From: JAKALD01 sp963817785
Lineage (GTDB): Bacteria > Pseudomonadota > Gammaproteobacteria > Burkholderiales > SG8-39
Assembly: GCA_963817785.1 (NCBI GenBank)
Contig: CAWFPL010000002.1
Span: 186,001 to 250,000 of the forward strand
Reading direction: 5' to 3'
Length of the DNA: 64,000 nucleotides
Shown piece after piece: positions 29,896 to 37,885 of this stretch (within the stretch, counting starts at the first letter, position 1; each line of letters opens with the position of its first letter). The position numbers were made by a program, and so were the translations under genes. A model generated the notes under the pieces. It saw only the letters and a program-made list of their open reading frames with translations. It was not told the origin of the DNA and ran no database searches.

Positions 29896-30369
29896 CTACT
29901 CGCGGTGATAGGGATGGCCGGCGAGCAGGCTGGCGGCGCGGTACAGCTGCTCGCACAGCAGCACCTGGGCGAGCGCGTGCGGCAGCGTGAACGCGGAGAG
30001 CCGCAGCAGGAGCTCGGCTTCGTCCTTCAGCCTAGCGTCCAGCCCGTCCGGGCCGCCGATGACGAAGGCGGTCGGCGCACGCTCGGCGGCCCACGCCCGG
30101 ACCTTGGCGGCGAACTGGGCGCTGGTCAGGTCGCGGCCGCGCTCGTCGAGCGCCACCAGGCGCGCGCCGCGCGGCAAGGCGCCGCGGATGCGGCCGGCCT
30201 CGGCCTCGAGCAGCCGCTCGAGCGGCTTCGCGCCGGCGCGCGGCTCCGCCTTGAGTGCCACCAACTGCGTCTGGAAGGCGCGCGGCAGGCGTGCCAGGTA
30301 TTCCCCGCAGGCAGTCCGCGCCCAGGCGGGCTGCCTGCCGGTGACCGCGACGACGATGAACTTGTTCAG
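29896..30369 (-). CDS. rlmH: 23S rRNA (pseudouridine1915-N3) methyltransferase RlmH
   Basis: A 157-residue SPOUT methyltransferase. Start-proximal strand FIVVAVTGRQPAW, then LDERGRDLTSAQFA, FVIGGPDGL and a knot end LLCEQLYRAASLLAGHPYHR, all typical. It modifies the 23S rRNA A-site hairpin. No ATG, GTG or TTG fits the N-terminus. The likely start is CTG at 30369, overlapping the rsfS stop as CTGA, which would give the normal length. Translation is probably coupled to rsfS. Confidence 0.93.
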   Translation of the reverse strand: MNKFIVVAVTGRQPAWARTACGEYLARLPRAFQTQLVALKAEPRAGAKPLERLLEAEAGRIRGALPRGARLVALDERGRDLTSAQFAAKVRAWAAERAPTAFVIGGPDGLDARLKDEAELLLRLSAFTLPHALAQVLLCEQLYRAASLLAGHPYHRE

Positions 30370-30776
30370 GGGTGGCGCGCGCGCGCGGAGCGCGCGCCGG
30401 AGCCGCGCCGGGGGCGCGCGGCGGGCGCGGGCACAGAGGACTTGAGCTTCACTTCCTTGCCGCCCCAGATCTCCTCCAGGTTGTAGTGGCTGCGCACCGC
30501 CGGATGCATGATGTGCACCACGACGTCGCCGAGGTCGACCAGCACCCATTCGGCGCCCGCCTCGCCCTCGACGCCGTACACCCTGGCGCCCAGCGCCTTG
30601 AGCTTTTCCTGCACGTGGTCGGCGAGCGCCCTCAGCTGGCGGCTCGAATCGCCGCTCGCAATCACCACGCGCTCGAAAATCGGCGACAGCGCCGCCACGT
30701 TGAAGACCACGATGTCGTGTCCCTTGATGTCCTCCAGGGCGTGCACCACTGCGCGCTGCTTGCTGCGGATGTCCAA
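30366..30776 (-). CDS. rsfS: Ribosomal silencing factor RsfS
   Basis: A 136-residue RsfS/DUF143 protein with ALEDIKGHDIVVFNV, the SGDSSRQLRALADHV block and GAEWVLVDLGDVVVHIM, ending in a basic Arg/Ala tail. It binds L14 and blocks subunit joining in starvation. I prefer TTG 30776, which is preceded by GGAGG at a 10-nt gap; the earlier ATG at 30830 would overlap nadD. It overlaps rlmH by 4 nt. Confidence 0.92.
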   Translation of the reverse strand: MDIRSKQRAVVHALEDIKGHDIVVFNVAALSPIFERVVIASGDSSRQLRALADHVQEKLKALGARVYGVEGEAGAEWVLVDLGDVVVHIMHPAVRSHYNLEEIWGGKEVKLKSSVPAPAARPRRGSGARSARARHP

Positions 30777-30801
30777 GAGCGGGGTTCCTCCTCTGTCGGT
30801 T

Positions 30802-31446
30802 CTAATCGCGGTACAGGCGATGCGACTCAATATAGTCGAGCACCGCGCGCGGGAGCAAATCCGAGGCGTCCTCGCCGCGCGCGATGCGGGCGCGGATTTC
30901 GATGCCGGCGACCGCGAGCGGCGCCATCTCGACCAGCACGATCGCCCCGCCGCAGCGCTCGCGCCAGCGCCCCTGCGGCGCGTCGCGGCGCGCGGCGAGC
31001 GCCTCGCGCGCGGCGGGGTTGGCGCCCAGATCCCAGTCCGGGCGCGCGAACACCGCCAGGTGGCACAGCGCGAACAGCTCGCGCCAGCGGTGCCAGGTGT
31101 CGAGCTTGGCGAACTGGTCGCTGCCGATTAGCAGCACCAGCGGCAGCGCGCCGCCCAGGTCGCGGCGCATGGCCGCGAGCGTGTCGACGCTGTAGCCCGA
31201 GGCCCCGGGGGCGAGCTCGCGCTCGTCGAGGGCATAGCGCGGCTCGCCCGCGAGCGCGCGCCGCAGCATTGCTACGCGGTCGGCGGCGCTCGCGACCGGC
31301 GCGCGGCGGTACGGCGGCGTGCCGGTGGGCAGCCAGATCACCCGCGCGAGCCCCAGCGCCTCGAGCGCGTGCTGCGCGATCGCGAGGTGAGCGTTGTGGA
31401 CCGGGTCGAACGTGCCGCCGAGGACGCCGATCGCCGCGGCGGCCAT
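30802..31446 (-). CDS. nadD: Nicotinate-nucleotide adenylyltransferase
   Basis: A 214-residue NadD with the nucleotidyltransferase motif GVLGGTFDPVHNAHL, the PPYRR loop and the C-terminal SDLLPRAVLDYIESHRLY. It forms deamido-NAD from nicotinate mononucleotide and ATP. Its start codon shares one base with the proA stop codon. Confidence 0.96.
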   Translation of the reverse strand: MAAAAIGVLGGTFDPVHNAHLAIAQHALEALGLARVIWLPTGTPPYRRAPVASAADRVAMLRRALAGEPRYALDERELAPGASGYSVDTLAAMRRDLGGALPLVLLIGSDQFAKLDTWHRWRELFALCHLAVFARPDWDLGANPAAREALAARRDAPQGRWRERCGGAIVLVEMAPLAVAGIEIRARIARGEDASDLLPRAVLDYIESHRLYRD

Positions 31447-32714
31447 CAGCTGCGCACTTCTCCGTGCCCGAGCACCACGAACTTCTGCGAGGTGAGGCCT
31501 TCGAGGCCCACCGGGCCGCGCGCGTGCAGCTTGTCGGTGGAGATGCCGATCTCGGCGCCCAGCCCGTACTCATAGCCGTCGGCGAAGCGCGTCGAGGCGT
31601 TCACCATCACCGAGCTGGAATCGACCTCGCGCAGGAAGCGCTCGGCGCGCCCGCGGTCCTCGGTGACGATGGCATCGGTGTGCTGCGAGCCGTACTTCGC
31701 GATGTGCTCCATCGCCTCGTCCAGGCCCTTCACCACGCGCACCGCGATCACCGGCGCGAGGTATTCGGCGTACCAGTCCTGCTCGGTCGCGGGTTTGGCC
31801 TCGGGCACGATGCGGCGCGTGGCCTCGTCGCCGCGCACTTCGACGCCCTTGGCGCGGTAGATCGCGGCGATCGGCGGCAGCACCCGCGGCGCGATCGCCT
31901 CGGCCACCAGCAGCGTCTCCATCGTATTGCAGGTGCCGTAGCGCTGGGTCTTGGCGTTGTCGGCGATGCGCACCGCCATGTCGGGATCGGCGCGATCGTC
32001 GACGTAGACGTGGCACACGCCGTCCAGGTGCTTGATCATCGGGATGCGCGACTCGCGCATCAGGCGCGCGATCAGCTCCTTGCCCCCGCGCGGCACGATG
32101 ATGTCGACGTACTCCGGCATGGTGATCAGCTCGCCCACCGCGGCGCGGTCGGTGAGCTCGATCACCTGCACGGCGGCCTGGGGCAGGCCGGCGGCCTCGA
32201 GCCCGGCGCGCACGCAGGCCGCGATCGCCTGGTTGGAGTGCAGGGCTTCCGAGCCGCCGCGCAGGATGCAGGCATTGCCCGCCTTGACGCACAGCCCGGC
32301 GGCGTCGGCGGTGACGTTCGGGCGCGACTCGTAGATGATGCCGATCACGCCGAGCGGCACGCGCATGCGCCCGACCTCGATGCCGCTCGGGCGCTTGACC
32401 ACGTCGGTGATGCGGCCGACGGGGTCGGGCAGCGCGGCGATGCTTTCCAGGCCCTCGGCCATCGCCTCCACCGACGCGGGCGCAAGCGTCAGGCGGTCGA
32501 CGAAGGCCGCGTCGCGGCCGTCCTTTATCGCCTGCTCGACGTCGGCGCGGTTCGCCGCGAGCAGCGTCGCGGCGCGCGCGCGCAACTCGGCGGCCATGGC
32601 GTGCAGCGCGCGGTTCTTGGTTGCCGTGTCGGCGCGCGCCAGCACGCGCGCCGCGTCGCGCGCCGCGCGGCCCAGCCCGTGCACGTACGCCTTGACGTCA
32701 ACCTTGGCTTCCAT
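31446..32714 (-). CDS. proA: Gamma-glutamyl phosphate reductase
   Basis: A 422-residue ProA, the second proline biosynthesis step. It has PLGVIGIIYESRPNVTADAAGLCVKAGNACILRGG split into recognisable blocks, the active cysteine in TQRYGTCNTMETLL and the C-terminal ASTRFADGYEYGLGAEIG. It overlaps the end of holA by 17 nt. No proB is in the window. Confidence 0.97.
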   Translation of the reverse strand: MEAKVDVKAYVHGLGRAARDAARVLARADTATKNRALHAMAAELRARAATLLAANRADVEQAIKDGRDAAFVDRLTLAPASVEAMAEGLESIAALPDPVGRITDVVKRPSGIEVGRMRVPLGVIGIIYESRPNVTADAAGLCVKAGNACILRGGSEALHSNQAIAACVRAGLEAAGLPQAAVQVIELTDRAAVGELITMPEYVDIIVPRGGKELIARLMRESRIPMIKHLDGVCHVYVDDRADPDMAVRIADNAKTQRYGTCNTMETLLVAEAIAPRVLPPIAAIYRAKGVEVRGDEATRRIVPEAKPATEQDWYAEYLAPVIAVRVVKGLDEAMEHIAKYGSQHTDAIVTEDRGRAERFLREVDSSSVMVNASTRFADGYEYGLGAEIGISTDKLHARGPVGLEGLTSQKFVVLGHGEVRS

Positions 32715-33711
32715 TCAACAATCTTAACCCAAGCTTCACGAACTCATCCCAGGGCTCGCCGCGCGCCACGCCCTTGATCATGCGGTCGATCAGCGCGGCG
32801 CGCCGCAGCGCGGCGCCGAGCGCCGCGCGCGGAAAGCGCTTGAGCGCCGCCTTGACCAGCTGCTGGCGCGGGCCCCACACGCGGTTCTCGCGCAGCAGCT
32901 GCTCGAGCGGGCGCGCCTGCGCCAGTCCCTCGTGCACGCGCTCGAGCGCGCGCAGGTCCTCGGCCAGCACCCACAGCACGAAGCTCGGCGTCTCGCCCTC
33001 GCCGCGCAGGCCCTCGATCACGCGCACGTAGCGCGCCAGGTCGCCGCCGAGCAGCGCCGCGCCGCCGGCGTAGGCGTCGTAGCGCGCGACGTTGGCGACC
33101 GCCTCCCACGCCTGCGCGAGCGCGATCTCGCCCTCGGGCAGCAGCAGGCCGAGCTTCTGCACCTCCTGGTGCGCCGCCAGCAGATTGCCCTCGACGCGGT
33201 CGGCCAGGCATTCGAGCACCTCGCGGCTCGCGCGCTGGCCCTGGCGCCCGAGCCGCTCGCCGATCCATTCCGGCAGGCGCGCGCGCTCGATCGGGAACAC
33301 GTTGACCACCACGCCCGCCGCAGAGAGTGCGCCGAACCACCCCGAATCCTGGCCGGCGCGATCGAGCCGAGGCAGCGTGACCAGGGTGAGCGCGTCGGGG
33401 CCGAGCCGCGCGCAGTAGGCCTCCAGCGCCGCGGCGCCGGGGGTCCCCGGCTTGCCGCCCGGCAGGCGCAGCTCGATGAGCTTGCTGCCGCCGAACAGCG
33501 AGCGGCTCGCGGCGGCGTGCGCGAGCTCGCTCCAGTCGAAGTGGCGCTCGGCGACGAACACTTCGCGCTCGACGAAGCCGTGCTTGCGCGCGGCGGCGCG
33601 TACCGCGTCGGCGGCCTCGAGCGCGAGCAGCGGCTCGTCGCCGTGGATCACGTACAGCGGCGCGAGCGACTTGGCGAGCTGCGCCTCCAGCTGCTCCGCG
33701 CGCACTTGCAT
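32698..33711 (-). CDS. holA: DNA polymerase III subunit delta
   Basis: A 337-residue HolA, the clamp-loader delta subunit. N-terminal LAPLYVIHGDEPLLALEAADAVR and the RIGxxx-type 'FDWSELAHAAASRSLFGGSKLIELRLP' blocks are typical, as is the helical C-terminal collar domain. ATG 33711 (MQVRAEQLEAQLAKSL) is the family-like start. It lies 69 nt after lptE, within the leuS-lptE-holA order conserved across proteobacteria. Confidence 0.95.
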   Translation of the reverse strand: MQVRAEQLEAQLAKSLAPLYVIHGDEPLLALEAADAVRAAARKHGFVEREVFVAERHFDWSELAHAAASRSLFGGSKLIELRLPGGKPGTPGAAALEAYCARLGPDALTLVTLPRLDRAGQDSGWFGALSAAGVVVNVFPIERARLPEWIGERLGRQGQRASREVLECLADRVEGNLLAAHQEVQKLGLLLPEGEIALAQAWEAVANVARYDAYAGGAALLGGDLARYVRVIEGLRGEGETPSFVLWVLAEDLRALERVHEGLAQARPLEQLLRENRVWGPRQQLVKAALKRFPRAALGAALRRAALIDRMIKGVARGEPWDEFVKLGLRLLNGSQG

Positions 33712-33780
33712 GACCCGATACGCCTTTTCCGAAAGTGCCGCATGGCGCGCGTCCGGGCCGCGCGCCATGCGGCGTGGTGC

Positions 33781-34263
33781 TTACTTGGGCGGCTTCGACG
33801 CCGCCAGCCGCCGCATGATCTGCTGCACCATGTCCGTCTGCATGTCGCGGTACAGCAGGGTCTGCTCGGCCTGCTTGGCCAGGATGTCGGCGTCGTTGTA
33901 GGTGACGTCGCGGCTGAGCTGCAGCGTGCTCGGCGGCACGAAGTCGCCGCCCTTCGGATCCACGACGCGGAAGCTCACCGTGTACAGCAGCCGCAGCTCG
34001 CGCACCCGGCCGTTCACGTCGAGCGCCAGGATCTGGCTGCCCTGCGTTTCCTGAGTGATCTGCAGCAGCGCCTGCGCCTGCTTCGGGTCGTCGACCACGC
34101 GCGTGTGCGAGCCGGCCTCGATCTCGCGCTTGACTTCGAGCGCGATGCCGCCGGTGGCGCCGGGCACGTAGATGGTCTGAAACGGAAGATCGGCGGTGCC
34201 GCGCAGCTGGAAGCCGCAGGCGGCGAGCAGCAGGGCCAGGACCGAGGCGAGCGCGGCGCGCAT
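33781..34263 (-). CDS. lptE: LPS-assembly lipoprotein LptE
   Basis: A 160-residue lipoprotein with signal and lipobox LLAAC (Cys16) followed by GFQLRG, the LptE hallmark. It plugs the LptD barrel in the outer membrane. The start overlaps the leuS stop codon (ATGA). Confidence 0.96.
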   Translation of the reverse strand: MRAALASVLALLLAACGFQLRGTADLPFQTIYVPGATGGIALEVKREIEAGSHTRVVDDPKQAQALLQITQETQGSQILALDVNGRVRELRLLYTVSFRVVDPKGGDFVPPSTLQLSRDVTYNDADILAKQAEQTLLYRDMQTDMVQQIMRRLAASKPPK

Positions 34264-36842
34264 CAGACCACCACGTTGATCAGCCGCCCGGGCACCACCA
34301 CCACCTTCTTCACCGCCTGCCCGGCGATCGAGCGCTGCACGTTCGGGCTGGCGAGCGCCAGCCCCTCGATGGTCGGCTTGTCGGCAGCCTTCGGCACGCG
34401 GATCGAGCCGCGCAGCTTGCCGTTCACCTGCACCACCAGCTCGACCTCGTCCTGCTCGAGCGCCGCCGGGTCGGGCTCGGGCCAGGCGGCGGCCATCACG
34501 TCCTCGCCGAAGCCGAGCGCGCGCCACAGGTGGTGGCACAGGTGCGGCGTGATCGGCGAAAGCACGCGCAGCAGGATCGCGAGGCCCTCTTCGGCGACGC
34601 CGTCGCCCGCGCCCGGCAGCCGCTCGAGCGCGTTCAGGATCTTCATGCAGGCCGAGGCGACCGTGTTGAACTGGTGCTTGGCGAGGTCGTAGTTCGCCTG
34701 CTTGAGCAGGGTATGGATCTCGTGGCGCGCCTGCCTGGCCGCGGCGTCGAGCGCCGGCGCGTCCGGGCGCGCGCCGCGCGCCCTGCCGAAGCTGAGCGCG
34801 TAGCTCCACAGGCGCTTGAGGAAGCGGAACGAGCCCTCGACGCTCTCGTCGGACCACTCGAGCGTGTTGGTCGGCGGCGAGGCGAAGATGATGTAGAAGC
34901 GCGCGGTGTCGGCGCCGTACTTCTCGATCAGCGCCTGCGGGTCGACGCCGTTGTTCTTCGACTTCGACATGGTGCCGATGCCGGCGAACGCCACCGCGGC
35001 GCCGTCGGCGCGGCGCGTAGCCGCGACGATCTTGCCCTTTGCATCGCGCGCCACCTCGACCTCCGCGGGATGCACCCACTCGCGCCGGCCTTGGGGCGTG
35101 TCGCGGTAATAGGTCTCGGCGAGCACCATGCCCTGCGTGAGCAGGTTGGTGAACGGCTCGGACACCTCGAGCAGGCCCTCGTCGCGCATCATGCGCTGGA
35201 AGAAGCGCGAGTACAGCAGGTGCAGGATCGCGTGCTCGATGCCGCCGATGTACTGGTCGACCGGCATCCAGTATGCGGCGCGCGCGTCGAGCATCGCGCG
35301 GCCGTTGTCCGGGCAGGCGTAGCGCGCGAAGTACCAGGACGAATCGACGAAGGTGTCCATGGTGTCGGTCTCGCGCCGCGCGGGCTTGCCGCAGGCCGGA
35401 CACGTCGTGTCGACGAACTCCCGCAGCTTGGCGAGCGGGTTGCCGGTGCCGTCGGGCACCAGGTGCTCGGGAAGCACCACCGGCAGGTCTTGGTCCTTCA
35501 CCGGCACGTCGCCGCATTCGCCGCAGTGCACGATCGGGATCGGGCAGCCCCAGTAGCGCTGGCGCGAGATGCCCCAGTCGCGCAGCCGCCACTGCACCTG
35601 CTTGCCGCCCAGGCTTTTGGCCGAGAGGTCGGCCGCGATCGCGTCGACCGCCGCCTTGAAGTCCAGGCCGTCGTACTTGCCCGAATGGATGCAGGTGCCG
35701 TAATCGGCGTATTCCGCCTTCCAGGGCTCGGGCACGCCGTCGCCGAGCGGGTGGCGGATCACCGGCTTGATCGGCAGGCCGTACTTGAGCGCGAAGGCGT
35801 AGTCGCGCTCGTCGTGCGCCGGCACCGCCATCACCGCGCCCTCGCCGTAGCCCATCAGCACGTAGTTCGCCACCCACACCGGGATCTGCTCGCCCGAGAG
35901 CGGGTGCGTGCAGGTGAGCCCCGTCGCCATGCCCTTCTTCTCGAGCTGCGCGAGATCGGCCTCCATCACCGCGCCGCGCTTGCATTCCTCGACGAACGCG
36001 GCGAGCGCCGGATTGCCCCGCGCCGCATGCGCGGCGATCGGGTGCTCGGCGGCCACCGCGCAGAAAGTCGCGCCCATCAGCGTGTCGGCGCGCGTGGTGA
36101 ACACCCACAGCAGCCGCTGCTCGCCGTCGAGCTGGTAGGGAAAGGCGAGGCGCACGCCCTCGGAGCGGCCGATCCAGTTCTTCTGCATCAGCTTGACCTG
36201 CTCGGGCCAGCCGGGCAGGCCGTCGAGCGCCGCGAGCAGCTCCTCGGCGTAGGCGGTGATGCGCAGGAAGTACATCGGGATCTCGCGCTTCTCGATCGGC
36301 GCGCCGGTGCGCCAGCCGTGCCCGTCGATCACCTGTTCGTTGGCGAGCACGGTCTGGTCGACCGGGTCCCAGTTGACCACCCCGGTCTTCTTGTACGCGA
36401 GCCCCTTCTTGAACAGGCGCGTGAACAGCCACTGGTTCCACTTGTAGTACTCCGGCCGGCACGTGGCGAGCTCGCGCTGCCAATCGAGGGCGAAGCCGAG
36501 GCTCCTCAACTGCTTCTTCATGTACGCGATGTTGTCGTAGGTCCACTTCGCGGGGGGGACCTTGTTCGCCATCGCGGCGTTCTCGGCGGGCAGCCCGAAC
36601 GCGTCCCAGCCCATCGGCTGCAGCACGTTGTAGCCGCGCATCCGGTAGGTGCGGGTGAGCACGTCGCCGATGGTATAGTTCCTGACGTGTCCCATGTGCA
36701 GCTTCCCCGACGGATAGGGGAACATGGACAGGCAGTAGAACTTGGGCTTGGCGGGATCCTCGACGACGCGGAACGAGCCGCGGCTTTCCCAGAAAGTCTG
36801 GGCCTCGCGCTCGACGCTTTGCGGATCGTAGCGTTCTTGCAT
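34263..36842 (-). CDS. leuS: Leucyl-tRNA synthetase
   Basis: An 859-residue LeuRS, full length. The HIGH-type motif is PYPSGKLHMGHVRNY and the KMSKS-type loop is GTMSKSKNN. The CP1 editing region contains the threonine-rich TTRADTLMGATF and the zinc-like cysteine cluster CPACGKPAR. ATG 36842 gives the normal MQERYDP start. A TATAAT box for the minus strand is at 36888-36883, about 40 bp upstream. It leads the long minus-strand run. Confidence 0.98.
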   Translation of the reverse strand: MQERYDPQSVEREAQTFWESRGSFRVVEDPAKPKFYCLSMFPYPSGKLHMGHVRNYTIGDVLTRTYRMRGYNVLQPMGWDAFGLPAENAAMANKVPPAKWTYDNIAYMKKQLRSLGFALDWQRELATCRPEYYKWNQWLFTRLFKKGLAYKKTGVVNWDPVDQTVLANEQVIDGHGWRTGAPIEKREIPMYFLRITAYAEELLAALDGLPGWPEQVKLMQKNWIGRSEGVRLAFPYQLDGEQRLLWVFTTRADTLMGATFCAVAAEHPIAAHAARGNPALAAFVEECKRGAVMEADLAQLEKKGMATGLTCTHPLSGEQIPVWVANYVLMGYGEGAVMAVPAHDERDYAFALKYGLPIKPVIRHPLGDGVPEPWKAEYADYGTCIHSGKYDGLDFKAAVDAIAADLSAKSLGGKQVQWRLRDWGISRQRYWGCPIPIVHCGECGDVPVKDQDLPVVLPEHLVPDGTGNPLAKLREFVDTTCPACGKPARRETDTMDTFVDSSWYFARYACPDNGRAMLDARAAYWMPVDQYIGGIEHAILHLLYSRFFQRMMRDEGLLEVSEPFTNLLTQGMVLAETYYRDTPQGRREWVHPAEVEVARDAKGKIVAATRRADGAAVAFAGIGTMSKSKNNGVDPQALIEKYGADTARFYIIFASPPTNTLEWSDESVEGSFRFLKRLWSYALSFGRARGARPDAPALDAAARQARHEIHTLLKQANYDLAKHQFNTVASACMKILNALERLPGAGDGVAEEGLAILLRVLSPITPHLCHHLWRALGFGEDVMAAAWPEPDPAALEQDEVELVVQVNGKLRGSIRVPKAADKPTIEGLALASPNVQRSIAGQAVKKVVVVPGRLINVVV

Positions 36843-36950
36843 GCCGGCTTGCGGGTACGACGCGGTTGGCGGGGGACCGCGAATTATAGCCGCATCACCC
36901 TCTCCCGCCCGGCGTGTCCGCGCGGCCGCATGCCCTACAAAGGGGACGTC

Positions 36951-37652
36951 ATGAGAACCATCCAGAGCGTGTTGCTCGCCGCGTGCCTGGCGCTGGCGCT
37001 GCCGTGCGCGAGCGCTGCGGCGCCGGCGGCCGTGGTCGAGGGCGTGCGGATGCCCGCCTGGGTCGAGCGCGACGGCGCGCGCGCTGCGCTCGCGCCCGGC
37101 ATGGCGCTGCGCAGCGGCGACCGGCTGAGCACCGGCGCAGGCGCTCGCCTGCTGCTCAGGCTCGGCGAAGGCAGCAGCGTCAAGCTGGGCGAGAACGCCG
37201 GGCTCACGCTCGAGCGGATGGGTCGCGAGCCCGGCGGCGCGTTCGGCGCCGCGCTGCACGTATTGCAGGGCGCGTTCCGCATCACCACCGCGGTGCTCGC
37301 CAGGCACCGGCGGCGCGACGTGCACATCACCCTGCAGACGGTGACCGCCGGCATCCGCGGCACCGACGTGTGGGGCCGCTCGACCGAGCCCAAGCAGATC
37401 GTCTGCCTGATCGAGGGCCGGATCGAGGTGCAGCCGCAGGGCGAGGGCGCGATCACGATGGATCAGCCGCTGCAGTTCTACCAGCGCGAGCATGGCAAAT
37501 CGCAGCCGATCGGATTCGTGAGCCGCGCGCAGCTCGCCAAGTGGGCCGCCGAGACCGAGATCGAGCGCGGCGCGGGCGCCGCGCTGCGCGGAGGGCGCTG
37601 GCAGGTCGTGCTGCTCTCGGCGGATACCCAGGCCGCGGCGCTCGCGGTCTAG
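36951..37652 (+). CDS. Secreted FecR-domain protein, SPOR domain cut by amber codon
   Basis: A 233-residue exported protein with a signal peptide (MRTIQSVLLAACLALALPCASA) and a FecR-like domain: AALAPGMALRSGDRLSTGAGARLLL, GSSVKLGENAGLTLE, TVTAGIRGTDVWGR. The last 20 residues, GGRWQVVLLSADTQAAALAV, start a SPOR peptidoglycan-binding repeat and stop at TAG 37650. The same frame continues for 55 more codons with the rest of the SPOR domain. AAGGGGAC precedes ATG 36951 by 2-3 nt. Confidence 0.8.
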   Translation: MRTIQSVLLAACLALALPCASAAAPAAVVEGVRMPAWVERDGARAALAPGMALRSGDRLSTGAGARLLLRLGEGSSVKLGENAGLTLERMGREPGGAFGAALHVLQGAFRITTAVLARHRRRDVHITLQTVTAGIRGTDVWGRSTEPKQIVCLIEGRIEVQPQGEGAITMDQPLQFYQREHGKSQPIGFVSRAQLAKWAAETEIERGAGAALRGGRWQVVLLSADTQAAALAV

Positions 37653-37820
37653 GACCGGGCGCGCGCCGCGGGCTATGCAGCGGAAATCCATCCTCTGCGC
37701 GCCGCGCAGCGCCGGCGCTACGAAGTGCGCATCCGCCACCTGCGCTCGAAGGCCGACGCCGGGGCGCTGGCGGCGAAGCTGCGCGGCGCGCTCGGCGTGG
37801 TTCCGCGGGTGTCGAAGTAG
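37653..37820 (+). pseudogene. In-frame continuation encoding the second half of a SPOR domain
   Basis: Directly after TAG 37650-37652, the same frame reads DRARAAGYAAEIHPL, then RRRYEVRIRHLRSKADAGAL and AAKLRGALGVVPRVSK to a TAG at 37818. This is the expected second half of a SPOR domain (AAGY, YEVRI, A.AAKLR). Either the parent gene has suffered a recent nonsense mutation or the amber codon is read through. It has no start of its own. Confidence 0.8.
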
Positions 37821-37885
37821 CGCGCGTCGAGGCCGGGACGCGGTGCGCGGCTTATAATGCGCCTGCACTTCGCGCCTCGCCCGCT

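Noticed and set aside
37650..37652. Pyrrolysine or selenocysteine-type recoding at the amber codon
   Set aside because: The codon is TAG in a bacterial SPOR protein, not at an active site, and no recoding structure or machinery is seen. Mutation, error or simple readthrough is more likely.
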